A stretch of 64,000 nt of DNA from Nitrosomonas sp. Nm132 (lineage in GTDB: Bacteria; Pseudomonadota; Gammaproteobacteria; Burkholderiales; Nitrosomonadaceae): assembly GCF_900100485.1 (NCBI RefSeq), contig NZ_FNDH01000001.1:135681-199680 (forward strand). Direction: 5' to 3'. How positions within the stretch are numbered: the first letter of the stretch is position 1; each line of letters starts with the position of its first letter. The translations under genes and the position numbers were made by a program. Shown piece by piece: positions 28,627 through 38,007 of the stretch. The notes below the pieces were generated by a model that worked only from the letters and a program-made list of their open reading frames with translations, had not been told where the DNA came from and did not search any database.

Positions 28627-30012
28627 ATGAATATTCAGGAACTCATTCAGCAACGCGGCAAAGAGAATTTCGCTTTACACGATCATTATCTCAATAGCCA
28701 GATGGTGAAAGTGCTCAAAACAATAGGCTTTGATCGCCATTATGTAAAAGCTGAAGGGGCCTACCTTATTGACGATCGAGGCAATCGCTACCTTGATTTG
28801 CTGAGTGGTTTCGGTGTCTTTGCGCTCGGACGCAATCACCCGAAAATCGTCCAGGTGCTTAAAGATGTTCTCAGTGCAGATCTCCCTAATCTTGTACAAC
28901 TGGATGTATCGTTGCTGTCCGGGTTACTCGCCGAAAAGCTGGTAGCCATCAGTCCAGAAGGTTTGGGGCGCGTTTTCTTTGCCAACTCTGGAACTGAAAC
29001 GATCGAAGCTGCAATTAAATTTAGTCGTTATGCAACAGGCAAATCCAAAATTATTTACTGTCAGGGAGGTTATCACGGTCTCAGCCTCGGTTCACTTTCG
29101 GCTACCGGAGATTCTCACTACAAGCAAGGATTTGGTCCACTTTTACCAGATTTTATTGAGATTCCATTCGGAGATCTGGCCGCTTTAGAAGAAGCGCTCT
29201 CCCAAAAAGATGTCGCCGCCTTTATTACCGAGCCGATACAAGGGCATGGTGTCTGGATACCGGATGATCATTATTTACCAGAAGCTGCTGAGCTGACTCG
29301 TCGTTATGGTGCATTATTTATAGCGGATGAAGTACAAACAGGATTGGGACGCACTGGCAAATGGTGGGCCGTAGAACACTGGTCGGTTGTTCCGGATATT
29401 CTCTGCATGGCAAAAGCACTGTCAGGAGGATTCGTTCCCATCGGCGCACTGATCTGCAAGGAATGGATCTTTGATCGTGTTTTCAATCGTATGGACCGGG
29501 CTGTTGTTCATGGCAGCACCTTCGGCAAAAATAATCTTGCCATGGCAGCCGGATTAGCCACCCTCGAAGTACTGGAATCAGAAAATCTGATCGAAAAATC
29601 TGCTCAATCTGGGCAAGCAATCATCGAAGCACTGCGGCCCCTTGTCGGAGAATATGAATGCCTGAAGGAAATCCGGGGAAAAGGCATGATGATTGCCTTA
29701 GAATTTACTGAACCGAAAAGCCTATCTCTGAGAATGTCCTGGAAAATGCTGGAAGCGGCTAACAAGGGGTTGTTCTCGCAAATGATTACTGTCCCCTTGT
29801 TTTCCCGGCATCGTATTCTGTCCCAGGTAGCGGGCCGCGGCATGAATATCGTCAAGTTTATTCCGCCACTCATTCTTACCGAATCCGATATAAAGTGGAT
29901 CGTAGACGCAGTTAAAAATGTTGTCAGTGACGCACATCGCGGTCCGGCTGCAGTTTGGGATTTGGGCAGAACACTTGCAACCAAGGCTTTACGAATAAAA
30001 GCCGGCACTTAA
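28627..30012 (+). CDS. Class III PLP-dependent aminotransferase
   Basis: A 461-residue fold-type I aminotransferase. It shows NSGTETIEAAIKFSRYATGK for cofactor binding, the YHGLSLGSLSATG stretch, the aspartate of FIADEVQTGLGRTGKWWA and the PLP lysine in MAKALSGGFVPIGA. It belongs with ornithine/acetylornithine-type enzymes and resembles the aminotransferases used to make aminobacteriohopanetriol (HpnO); that link is tentative, as no other hopanoid genes are here. The frame opens at 28600, but GGAG lies eight bases before the ATG at 28627. It is convergent with dnaQ. Confidence 0.85.
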   Translation: MNIQELIQQRGKENFALHDHYLNSQMVKVLKTIGFDRHYVKAEGAYLIDDRGNRYLDLLSGFGVFALGRNHPKIVQVLKDVLSADLPNLVQLDVSLLSGLLAEKLVAISPEGLGRVFFANSGTETIEAAIKFSRYATGKSKIIYCQGGYHGLSLGSLSATGDSHYKQGFGPLLPDFIEIPFGDLAALEEALSQKDVAAFITEPIQGHGVWIPDDHYLPEAAELTRRYGALFIADEVQTGLGRTGKWWAVEHWSVVPDILCMAKALSGGFVPIGALICKEWIFDRVFNRMDRAVVHGSTFGKNNLAMAAGLATLEVLESENLIEKSAQSGQAIIEALRPLVGEYECLKEIRGKGMMIALEFTEPKSLSLRMSWKMLEAANKGLFSQMITVPLFSRHRILSQVAGRGMNIVKFIPPLILTESDIKWIVDAVKNVVSDAHRGPAAVWDLGRTLATKALRIKAGT

Positions 30013-30017
30013 CGATT

Positions 30018-30060
30018 TTATAAAAAAGCATGAGATCGCATATGATATATGTGATTTCAT
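30018..30060 (-). terminator. Rho-independent terminator after dnaQ
   Basis: On the minus strand a 14-bp stem (positions 30047-30060 with 30030-30043, including G-U pairs) closes a 3-base loop and is followed by GCTTTTTTATAAAA. It begins two bases after the dnaQ stop and probably ends the rnhA-dnaQ transcript. The AT-rich stem is weak, and it may also slow transcripts from the convergent aminotransferase gene. Confidence 0.65.
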
Positions 30061-30061
30061 A

Positions 30062-30766
30062 CTATGCGCTGAATTCCGCATGTTTCCACAAGCACTTTCC
30101 TTTACTTTCTTTATCAATATGCTCAAGTTGCCGCACGTGTAATTCAAGCTCTTGCTCACTAGCAGACAGTACAGTCAAATGCAGATTTTCCACACTGACT
30201 GCTGTATCGATTGACAATGGCGCGATATCCAATTCCATCAATAAACTTTCTTGCCCTCTGGTCATAGCCAAATAGACTTCGGCCAAAAGCTCCGCATCCA
30301 GTAATGCGCCATGTAAGGTGCGCCTCGAATGATCAATCTGATAGCGCTCGCACAACGCATCCAGGTTATTCCGTTTACCAGGATGCATCTCTTTGGCGAG
30401 AACAAGGGTATCAGTAATCTCGGTGCAGTAATTTTTCAGAGGTTGCAACCTGATCAACCCTAATTCATGATCGAGAAATCCTACATCAAACGGTGCATTA
30501 TGAATAAGAAGCTCCGCATCCCCGATGAACTCCAGCAAGGCTTTATAAATATCACGAAATTTATGTTTGTCTTGCAAAAACGCTCTAGTCAGACCATGGA
30601 TTTGCAGCGCGCTCGCATCACTTTCCCGTTCAGGATTCAGGTAGTAATGAAAATGACGGCCTGTCAATTGCCGGTTGCACATTTCAATCGCCGCTATTTC
30701 AACAATGCGGTGACCCAATTTAGGATCTAAGCCGGTTGTCTCAGTATCCAGAAAAATTTGCCGCAT
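30062..30766 (-). CDS. dnaQ: DNA polymerase III epsilon subunit (proofreading exonuclease)
   Basis: A 234-residue 3'-5' exonuclease. The DEDDh motifs are seen: FLDTETTGL (ExoI), HNAPFDVGFLDHEL (ExoII), and HGALLDAELLAEVYLAM (ExoIII). The C-terminal 50 residues would bind the polymerase alpha subunit. A TTG three bases earlier keeps the frame open, but the ATG at 30766 gives the usual start [12 protein letters not shown] and overlaps the rnhA stop as TGATG. This is the conserved rnhA-dnaQ pair. Confidence 0.95.
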   Translation of the reverse strand: MRQIFLDTETTGLDPKLGHRIVEIAAIEMCNRQLTGRHFHYYLNPERESDASALQIHGLTRAFLQDKHKFRDIYKALLEFIGDAELLIHNAPFDVGFLDHELGLIRLQPLKNYCTEITDTLVLAKEMHPGKRNNLDALCERYQIDHSRRTLHGALLDAELLAEVYLAMTRGQESLLMELDIAPLSIDTAVSVENLHLTVLSASEQELELHVRQLEHIDKESKGKCLWKHAEFSA

Positions 30767-31272
30767 CAATCGCCTGCCTTACCACCTAAGTTACTCTTTT
30801 TTGGGATCACCGATTCAACTCCCCGATTAGCCAGCTCGTCTGCTCGCTCATTACCGTCATGGCCAGCATGTCCCCGCACCCAGAACCACTCAATTTGATA
30901 TTGCTGCGCCAATTGATCAAGCTCTCTCCATAATTCTTCATTCTTCACTGGCTTCCTGTCAGCCGTGCGCCATCCTTTTCTTTTCCAGCCGTGTATCCAC
31001 TCACTGATTCCTTTCTGGACATACTGGGAATCAGTATGAAGCTGTATTTTGCAAGATTCCCCTAAAACAGGCAGCGATGCTAATGCCTGCAATGCACGAA
31101 TTGCCGCGAGCAATTCCATCCGATTATTGGTAGTCCTTTCTTCACCGCCAAATAATTCCTGCGCCCCTCCCTGGTATTTTAGCAAAACCCCCCAGCCACC
31201 AATACCAGGATTGCCCTTGCAGGCACCATCGGTAAAAATCTCCACCACGCATGTAGCGTCTTGCATGTTCAT
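30766..31272 (-). CDS. rnhA: Ribonuclease HI
   Basis: A 168-residue RNase H that degrades RNA in RNA-DNA hybrids. The catalytic acidic residues are in [34 protein letters not shown] and DELANRGV, and the basic handle is [10 protein letters not shown] start two codons later (MQDATC) is equally possible. It is upstream of dnaQ with overlapping stop and start, and downstream of the yafS-like gene. Confidence 0.95.
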   Translation of the reverse strand: MNMQDATCVVEIFTDGACKGNPGIGGWGVLLKYQGGAQELFGGEERTTNNRMELLAAIRALQALASLPVLGESCKIQLHTDSQYVQKGISEWIHGWKRKGWRTADRKPVKNEELWRELDQLAQQYQIEWFWVRGHAGHDGNERADELANRGVESVIPKKSNLGGKAGD

Positions 31273-31321
31273 CTCTGATTTGTATTTTTACTTGATGATT
31301 AATAGTCCAGCGTGATTATAC

Positions 31322-32083
31322 TCACTCCACAGTATCTTTGAATTTCTGCGTCACCGGAGCAATCTTTCTTTTGCTAGCCAAGCTATTTTCCCAGCAAGGC
31401 TTAATAATACGCATACCATGGATTTGCTTGATCGCCTGTAAGAAATAAACCCCTCCCGAAATCGGCCACCAACGATCTCCCGCAGCCTCCATAAAATGAA
31501 AACGCTTTATCCATCTTTCTTTACTAAAGGGAGGAACATAGCAGCCGAGTCGCCCCCCGACAATCTCGAAATCAAGCAGTTTCAACCAATCCTTGAGCCG
31601 AGATAACGCGATAAATCGACCCCACCACGGAAATTCATTTTTCGCTGCCTTGAAATACTGGTGCGCCCCCCAAAGGCTGAACGGATTAAAACCACTGATT
31701 ACGACATGGCCCTCTGGCATCAAAACACGGTGTACTTCGCGAAGAATCTGATGTGGATTAGAATTGAACTCCAATACATGCGGCAACAAAACCAGATCCA
31801 TACTGCCACTGTCGATTGGCAGAAAATCAGGTAACGCATGGAAGGATGCACCATGGCTGATGCCCAGGCGAAACTGAAAAGGGATACGATTAGCGCGCAA
31901 AAAATTAAACTGAGAAAATCCGATTTGCAAAGCGTGATAGCCAAAAATATTGATAACCGCTTGATCAAAATAGCTCTGCTCCTCTGCCAACAAGTATTGG
32001 CCCAGTGAGGTTGCAAACCATTGCTGCATGTCCTGCGCTTGCGTGGAGAGAGTCATGATATTGTTAGCGCTCAATCTCATCAT
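31322..32083 (-). CDS. SAM-dependent methyltransferase, YafS-like
   Basis: A 253-residue protein with a methyltransferase type 11 domain: the central SMDLVLLPHVLEFNSNPHQILREVHRVLMPEGHVVISGFNPFSLWG is typical. The glycine-rich motif I is weak. It sits between rnhA and divergent gloB, the same place that yafS holds in E. coli, and its HVLEF and NPFSLWG stretches fit that family. The substrate is unknown. Its start faces gloB across 34 bases, so the promoters must overlap. Confidence 0.82.
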   Translation of the reverse strand: MMRLSANNIMTLSTQAQDMQQWFATSLGQYLLAEEQSYFDQAVINIFGYHALQIGFSQFNFLRANRIPFQFRLGISHGASFHALPDFLPIDSGSMDLVLLPHVLEFNSNPHQILREVHRVLMPEGHVVISGFNPFSLWGAHQYFKAAKNEFPWWGRFIALSRLKDWLKLLDFEIVGGRLGCYVPPFSKERWIKRFHFMEAAGDRWWPISGGVYFLQAIKQIHGMRIIKPCWENSLASKRKIAPVTQKFKDTVE

Positions 32084-32117
32084 AAATATATACTGTAACT
32101 AAACCGAGAGAAACACC

Positions 32118-32882
32118 ATGCTCAATATTTACCCTGTTCGCGCCTTTAAAGACAACTATATCTGGATAATTCATGATCAGCATTACGCTGCCATTGTCGA
32201 TCCGGGAAGCGCAACGCCCGTGCTAACCTATCTCCAGCAACAGAAATTGCAACCCATCGCCATCCTCAGCACGCACCATCATCACGATCATACCGCAGGC
32301 AATGTTACCTTATTGCAGGCATTTACCATGCCAGTGTATGGTCCCGCACATGAAAATATTCCCGGGCTGACACACGGTCTCAGAGAGGGGGATACTCTCC
32401 ACCTAACTGAGCTATCACTTGATCTTGCCGTACTGGATATACCCGGCCATACGGCAGGCCATATTGCGTATTATGGCGGAAAATCGTTATTTTGTGGCGA
32501 CACCCTGTTTGCCTGTGGCTGTGGACGCATTTTTGAAGGCACCGCACAACAGATGTATGCTTCATTACAGAAACTAGCCAATCTGCCTAATGAAACTCTT
32601 GTCTACTGCACTCATGAATACACGCTGTCCAATGTCCGCTTTGCAAAGGTGGTCGATGCTGATAACCCAGTCTTAGCACAACGCGCAAACGAAATAGAAG
32701 CGCAAAGAAAGCATAATACCCCCACGCTTCCCTCAACGTTAGCCATCGAAAAAGTGACGAATCCTTTTTTGCGATGTACTCAGCCAGCCATCATTCACGC
32801 TGCTAACCAGCATTCTGGCAAAATACTGCCAGACTCCATCAGTGTTTTTACAGAAATTCGCAAATGGAAAGATACATTTTAA
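32118..32882 (+). CDS. gloB: Hydroxyacylglutathione hydrolase (glyoxalase II)
   Basis: A 254-residue metallo-beta-lactamase-fold hydrolase that releases D-lactate and glutathione from S-lactoylglutathione. The metal motif is STHHHHDHTAGN, with further ligands in DIPGHTAGH, FCGDTLFACGCGR and CTHEYTLSN. The length matches E. coli GloB. The GTAACTAAACCGAGAG-type leader gives an AGAGAAA before the ATG. It is divergent from the yafS-like gene. Confidence 0.95.
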   Translation: MLNIYPVRAFKDNYIWIIHDQHYAAIVDPGSATPVLTYLQQQKLQPIAILSTHHHHDHTAGNVTLLQAFTMPVYGPAHENIPGLTHGLREGDTLHLTELSLDLAVLDIPGHTAGHIAYYGGKSLFCGDTLFACGCGRIFEGTAQQMYASLQKLANLPNETLVYCTHEYTLSNVRFAKVVDADNPVLAQRANEIEAQRKHNTPTLPSTLAIEKVTNPFLRCTQPAIIHAANQHSGKILPDSISVFTEIRKWKDTF

Positions 32883-32900
32883 TTCTCAGAATTTATATAG

Positions 32901-33476
32901 TTAAACTGGGCAACCATCTGAACCACAACTCGCAGATTCAGCGTCACTTTGTTTACTTTGAGGAGCAGATTGTACGAGTCCCGTTTCGTCAATCTCTTCC
33001 GCCAGCAATGTCCCTATGGATACGCCCAATATAAAATCATTGACATGACCAAATTTGTGCAAACGCAGATGACCAGTTTTATCAATTAAGATAGTCGTGG
33101 GTGTACCTTGCATCTGATAGGTCATCATGGTGTGCGGAATGACGTGCTGATCGCTCGGTTTATCGATCCCGATTGGAAAACGTAATCGATATTCATAGGA
33201 AAATACTTCAAGCGCTTCACGCCCCATAACTGAATGATGCTCAAAGACTGTATGGAGGCCAATCACGGCAACTTGATCTGGATTAAATTCTTCGAATATC
33301 CGTTGCGTTTGAGGAATGCCAACCTGCACACAACCAGGGCATAGCATCTGAAAAGCATGCAACAACACAACCTTACCGCGCAATGAAGTAAGTGTAATAG
33401 GGTGAGGAGTATTGAGCCAACCCACTGTCTGGAGCTCTGGCGCCAGAATTTTTTCAACTGCTTGATTAGTTTTCAT
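32901..33476 (-). CDS. TlpA/redoxin-type thioredoxin-like protein
   Basis: A 191-residue thioredoxin-fold protein. The redox motif is CPGC in FQMLCPGCVQVGIPQTQ, and the cis-proline is in GTPTTILIDKTG. A tail of about 30 residues ends in CGSDGCPV, adding a second cysteine pair that could be a metal or redox site. There is no signal peptide, so it is probably cytoplasmic. It follows cytochrome P460 on the same strand, but a 339-base gap separates them, so a shared role is not established. It is convergent with gloB. Confidence 0.8.
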   Translation of the reverse strand: MKTNQAVEKILAPELQTVGWLNTPHPITLTSLRGKVVLLHAFQMLCPGCVQVGIPQTQRIFEEFNPDQVAVIGLHTVFEHHSVMGREALEVFSYEYRLRFPIGIDKPSDQHVIPHTMMTYQMQGTPTTILIDKTGHLRLHKFGHVNDFILGVSIGTLLAEEIDETGLVQSAPQSKQSDAESASCGSDGCPV

Positions 33477-33815
33477 TAATTAACTACCTCTTGCTTTTGT
33501 TTTAGAAGCTGCATATTACGCCAATTCTAAAGCAAAACTTGCTTTGTCGGCTTCTCCTTACCGTATTGTCCATACTGTCTAGCTTACCGTCGCATCATCC
33601 TTCATTTAGAGATAATGGCATTAGAAAGCAATAGATACGAATATACACAACCCGCATACCTATCTCTTTAAATTTTATTAAAAAATAAAGGGCAAATTAT
33701 TCTGCGCCAAGAAGCGCCAGGAATAAAATACCCTTCTCATTCTAAAGCTTAGAGGTAACTATTATAGCCTTGGCAAACCCTCTCTCCTGTTTATCAACTT
33801 GCCAAGCTGCTTTGC
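33477..33815. other. Intergenic region without recognised feature
   Basis: 339 bases between the thioredoxin-like gene and cytochrome P460, both on the minus strand. An imperfect inverted repeat near 33699-33720 (CTGCGCC and GCGCCAG) follows the P460 stop at some distance but has no T tract. No reading frame with a ribosome site, no RNA gene and no clear promoter could be made out. Confidence 0.5.
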
Positions 33816-34424
33816 TCACTTCCCAGGCTTGCCAGCACGCAATACCGGGTAGTACTGGGTAAACACATGGTCTTCAGCGGCATTTTCTTTATGACAAGTA
33901 TTGCAAGATTTATCAGTTTGTGGGGCGGCACTCTTGCTTTCATAGCTTTCATAGCCAAAGTATGCCCAATTGTTGGGTCGATCAGCAAAACGCTTCGAAT
34001 CCTTTACTGTAGCAGCTATGCCGAGGTATTCACCCTGAAAGTAACCCTTGCCACTGGGTGCTTCTTTGGTACCGACACTAACCAACTCCTTGACGATAAT
34101 GGTACCATCACGGAATTTACCGGTTTTTTTCCAGTGCGCCCAGCTTGCAGGATCAATGTACACATTGTGAAACTCAGGAAATGCTGGATTGTCATCGTTC
34201 ATGTCTTTGGGTGTCACGGGCGAACCGACGAAAATCCATTCACGATAATTTCTTGGGGTTAGCAACTCTCCTTCTTTATTGAAATGAGCATACGTTTTTA
34301 CATGTCCATGATGCTCATCGTGCTCACCGGCAGTAACAGAAGTTGCCTGACCAACCAACAGACTTGATAACAATAATGGCGCAAAACCACTTAACAACGT
34401 TCTTTTAAGCCGTGACATAATCAA
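33816..34424 (-). CDS. Cytochrome P460
   Basis: A 202-residue periplasmic c-type haem protein with a signal peptide of about 33 residues (LLSSLLVGQATSVTAG) and one haem motif CNTCH (Cys174, Cys177, His178). In Nitrosomonas, cytochrome P460 oxidises hydroxylamine and nitric oxide to N2O or nitrite, and its haem is cross-linked to a lysine. The candidate lysines are in WAHWKKTGKFRDGT (residues 96-107). The domain order and length match the family. It is the gene most indicative of an ammonia oxidiser here. An insertion-sequence cluster begins about 210 bases upstream of its start. Confidence 0.93.
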   Translation of the reverse strand: MIMSRLKRTLLSGFAPLLLSSLLVGQATSVTAGEHDEHHGHVKTYAHFNKEGELLTPRNYREWIFVGSPVTPKDMNDDNPAFPEFHNVYIDPASWAHWKKTGKFRDGTIIVKELVSVGTKEAPSGKGYFQGEYLGIAATVKDSKRFADRPNNWAYFGYESYESKSAAPQTDKSCNTCHKENAAEDHVFTQYYPVLRAGKPGK

Positions 34425-34636
34425 TCCCTAAAGTAATTAAATTAGAATGTCCAGAAAACAGTTATAAACAAAGATTACTTTTTTATGTTAGACAGAGCTG
34501 CACGCCACGTCAAGGCAAGAATTTATTACACCTACCACACCCAATGATAGCTGTGAAAATTTTATTGTATGGCTTAAAAAAATCTTACAATTAAAGCTCT
34601 TAACCTCAAACACACAAATAAGTGATGCTTAGATAA

Positions 34637-35307
34637 CGTGTGTTCGACGCAAGAAAAGCTGTAAAAGGAATCCGAATTCCTTATGATGAAACGATTTTGG
34701 GAAAGAGCTTCATCACGAGAGGAGTCGGATTCCGCTGAATACTATAGCGATTTTTTGTGCGAGTGACGATTTTTGCCAGGAGTTTGAGTCGTGGTAGGGT
34801 TTCATCTGCCGGGTTACCGGACGTTTAAGCACTATTACCTGAATCAGGTATTGAGGAGTTGGTGAGTTACAATCGCTTTGTTGAGCTGTTTTCTGATCAG
34901 CCGTTTTGGGCGCTGCAGTGGGATGAGCTTCATTGATTCGACCGAGATCAGTGCATGTCACAATCGCCGCATCTGGTCACATAAAGTGATGGCGGTGTTT
35001 GCTGCCAGGGGAAAGACCCGCGTGGATTGGTTTTATGGATTCAAGCTGCACTTAGTCATTAACGACCAGGGCTACATCTCCCAGCTACTGTTTGACAAAC
35101 TTTTGTTGCGTAAACGCTCGATCATGGAGACTGTCAACGATCAACTGAAAAACATCTTGCAAATCGAGCCTTCCCGTCATCGCAGCCCATTTAACTTTTT
35201 TGTTAATCTGATAGCTTACGCATTCCGGGAGAAAAAACCCTCACTTAATATCAGACCCTCCCAAGCTCTTCCAGTTGTGCTGATGTGATCCTTATGTCGA
35301 ACTCACG
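34637..35307 (+). mobile_element. Decayed IS982-family element, copy A
   Basis: Bounded by GTGTGTTCGACGCAAG at the left and the inverse of GTGAGTTCGACATAAG at the right. Translation in shifting frames gives IS982 transposase pieces: [46 protein letters not shown], then [20 protein letters not shown] and a C-terminal [15 protein letters not shown]. The frame is broken in the 5' half. A further deletion joins IND directly to [12 protein letters not shown], making it 114 bases shorter than copy B. It lies in opposite orientation to copy B. Confidence 0.82.
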
Positions 35308-35401
35308 ATAGCTATTTAATGTCGCCCATGCTTCCTTGTAATGCTTTGTAGTTGAGAATCTCTGAGAATAGACAGAAGCCAATAAAAAACGGCAAATTAG
35401 A

Positions 35402-36073
35402 CTAATTTCTTGCGGCCCGTATCGCCTTAAGATTTTCTTTAGCATCTTCATTCCCTTGTGCTGCAGCTTTTTCGAACCATTCCACTGCTTTATTCACATC
35501 TTTTGGTACGCCCTCGCCAACAAGATTCATCACACCCAGGTTATTCTGGGCATCCACATTACCTTGCTCAGCCGCTTTGGTAAACCACTCCACTGCTTTG
35601 GCCGCATCTTGAGGAACACCTTGACCTTCTGCATACAGCAGACCTAGATTAAATTGGGCACCCGGGTGTCCCTGTTCAGCAGCACGATAAAACCAGCCTG
35701 CAGCTGCCTCGAGATCATAGTCCATAACTTTCCCCGTCGCATCCTTGGATATGGCCTCTCCAGAATAGAACAAAGCGCCCAGAGCATTCTGTGCTTCAGC
35801 ATCACCGGCGTCTGCATCCTGGCGTAACTTCAGAAATCGTTCTTCTGGCGTTAAATTATCGTCTCCCGTCGGCATGATCTTTTTCAGCAGATCAGCCTTT
35901 TGTTCCGGCGTTAATCCTTCTTGGAATATGGATGGCAATTCATTGATCGGAGTGATCTCATCCGGTAACTTCTTCCAAGATCCTTCTGTCTCGGATTTTC
36001 CTGATGATGTTCCATCACCACATCCAGAAAGCATTAACAAAGCAAACAATATAAAAACACGCGTATTCATCAA
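35402..36073 (-). CDS. Sel1-repeat lipoprotein
   Basis: A 223-residue lipoprotein with lipobox MLSGC near residue 18 and three to four Sel1-type repeats, for example AQFNLGLLYAEGQGVPQDAAKAVEWFTKAAEQGN. Sel1 repeats mediate protein contacts; no enzymatic domain is present. The gene lies between two inverted IS982-type copies and is intact, so it may have travelled with them or have been trapped between them. The repeats are near identical in spacing (36 residues). Confidence 0.85.
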   Translation of the reverse strand: MMNTRVFILFALLMLSGCGDGTSSGKSETEGSWKKLPDEITPINELPSIFQEGLTPEQKADLLKKIMPTGDDNLTPEERFLKLRQDADAGDAEAQNALGALFYSGEAISKDATGKVMDYDLEAAAGWFYRAAEQGHPGAQFNLGLLYAEGQGVPQDAAKAVEWFTKAAEQGNVDAQNNLGVMNLVGEGVPKDVNKAVEWFEKAAAQGNEDAKENLKAIRAARN

Positions 36074-36139
36074 ATAATTCCACCCTGCTTATTAGGTAGG
36101 TAAAAAATAATGGAAATTATAACATTTTGGTTATATTAA

Positions 36140-36924
36140 CGTGAGTTCGACATAAGGATCACATCAGCACAACTGGAAGAGCTTGGGAGGGTCTGATATT
36201 AAGTGAGGGTTTTTCTCCCGGAATGCGTAAGCTACCAGCCCGGCTATCAGATTAACAAAAAAGTTAAATGGGCTGCGATGACGGGAAGGCTCGATTTGGG
36301 AGATGTTTTTCAGTTGGTCGTTGACAGTCTCCATGATCGAGCGTTTACGCAACAAAAGTTTGTCAAACAGTAGCTGGGAGATGTAGCCCCGGTCACCAAA
36401 GAGTTTCCCAAATAAGGAACGTGCTAGCTCTGACACCGGGTCACGATCATCGACATTACCTTGCCACTATTTTCACGCTCATTAATTCCCTCTGGTCATT
36501 AATGATTAAGTACAGCTTGAATCCATAAAACCAATCCACGCGGGTCTTTCCCCTGGCAGCAAACACCGCCATCACTTTATGTGACCAGATGCGGCGATTG
36601 TGACATGCACTGATCTCGGTCGAATCAATGAAGCTCATCCCACTGCAGCGCCCAAAGCGGCTGATCAGAAAATAGCTCAACAAAGCGATTGTAACTCACC
36701 AACTCCTCAATGCCTGATTTAGGTAATAGTGCTTAAACGTCCGGTAACCCGGCAGATGAAACCCCACCACGACTCAAACTTCTGGCAAAAATCGTCACTC
36801 GCACAAAAAATCGCTATAGTGTCCAGCGGAGCCTGACTCCTCTAGTGATGAAGCTCTTTCCTAAAATTGTTTCATCATAAGGAATTCCGATTCCTTTTAC
36901 AGCTTTTCTTGCGTCGAACTCACG
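36140..36924 (-). mobile_element. Decayed IS982-family element, copy B
   Basis: A 785-bp copy inverted relative to copy A, with ends GTGAGTTCGACATAAG (left) and the inverse of GTGAGTTCGACGCAAG (right). Two minus-strand frames (36456-36683 and 36164-36436) hold the transposase halves [15 protein letters not shown]...FYGFKLYLIIND and [35 protein letters not shown], split by frameshift and stops. Both copies lack the segment expected between GYISQLLF and DKLLLRKRS in full IS982 transposases. No target duplication was found. Confidence 0.82.
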
Positions 36925-37005
36925 TTGTTTTACAGTCAGATACACTCACCAATCTCAAGATTAATAAGAAGTTCATAGGATCATTACCCAGATACTAACA
37001 CCAGC

Positions 37006-38007
37006 AGTTCGTTCCGATAATTGATTTGCAAATTTGCGTATGTTTGCCATGACTGTTCGGAGGACAACAACGAAAGTGGAGATGGCGAATGGCGCATGGC
37101 AAGAGGAACGAATCGGGCGGATTTGGTATTGCCGGAATCTCATAGACAGATGCTGACCGAATTGAGCGGATCAAGGGCGGCACCTGCACGCGAGGTAGAG
37201 CTCGCCAAGATATTGCTGCGATATGCGGAGGGGATTTCGATTTCCGATATCCAGCGGCAGGTTGGTATCTCCCGTCCGACTATATAAATGTATCGACAAG
37301 GCGCTTGCTGCGGGCGTTCCTGTGGGCTTGAAAGATACCTTTCACCGCCCCAAGGAGCCGGAGATTCTAGCGGATGCTAAGGCTTGGGTAGTCAGCCTCG
37401 CCTGCACCAAGCCAAAGGATCATGGTTTGGCAGCTGAATTGTGGACTCTGTCAGCGCTGATGAGAAGCCCGGCGTGCAAGCGATCGGCCTGACTACCCCA
37501 GACCTTCCATCCGTACCCGGCAGGGAAACATCATTGGCGCGAGATTACGCATATGTTCGCTTGGTACCCTGTCCATCCTGGCGGCGCTCGATTTGCATAC
37601 GGGGGAAATCATCGCCAACGTGGAGTCGAAGCACCGCAGCCGCGAGTTTATTGATCTGCTCAAGCGTTTGGACGCTCATTACCCTGCTGATGACGTTATT
37701 CGTGTGGTGCTCGACAATCACTCAGCTCATATTTCCAAGGAAACGATGGCTTATTTGGCGAGCCGTCCGGGGCGTTTCGAATATGTTCATACACCCAAAC
37801 ATGGTTCATGGCTGAATCTTATAGAGTGTGCCTTTTCCAAGACGACTCGTACCTTTCTTCGCCATATTCGGGTCTCGTCAAAGGAAGAACTCAAAGAGCG
37901 AATCCTCAAAGGTATTGCGGAGTTTAACGAAATACCGGCTTCATTACGTTGGAGAAAGTTCGATTTGGGGCTTGTTTAATTTGCAATTGTTTTAACGGAA
38001 CGATCTA
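37006..38007 (+). mobile_element. Decayed IS630-family element
   Basis: Imperfect terminal inverted repeats of about 28 bases: left AGTTCGTTCCGATAATTGAT, right the inverse of AGATCGTTCCGTTAAAAC, both followed inward by TGCAAATT. The interior is a broken transposase (37096-37979). The right end meets the stop codon of the ankyrin gene at 38005-38007. IS630 elements insert at TA; a TA is present at the right junction but was not confirmed at the left. Confidence 0.75.
37096..37979 (+). pseudogene. IS630-family transposase, multiply broken
   Basis: The start MARGTNRADLVLPESH at 37096 and the end at 37979 match IS630 transposases of the type with VVLDNHSAHISKETMAYLA and FVHTPKHGSWLNLIECAF-like DDE motifs. 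Three lesions are visible: a frameshift near 37285 (after GISRPT), an internal deletion near 37450 that joins AELWTLSA to ADEKPGVQAIG, and a frameshift near 37563 (after RDYAYVR). The C-terminal 128 residues are intact but lack the N-terminal part, so no active protein is expected. Confidence 0.85.

Noticed and set aside
33699-33720. Possible terminator after cytochrome P460
   Set aside because: The inverted repeat is imperfect and has no T tract.
34637-36924. Composite transposon of two IS982 copies carrying the Sel1 gene
   Set aside because: No matching target duplication at the outer ends, and both transposases are broken.
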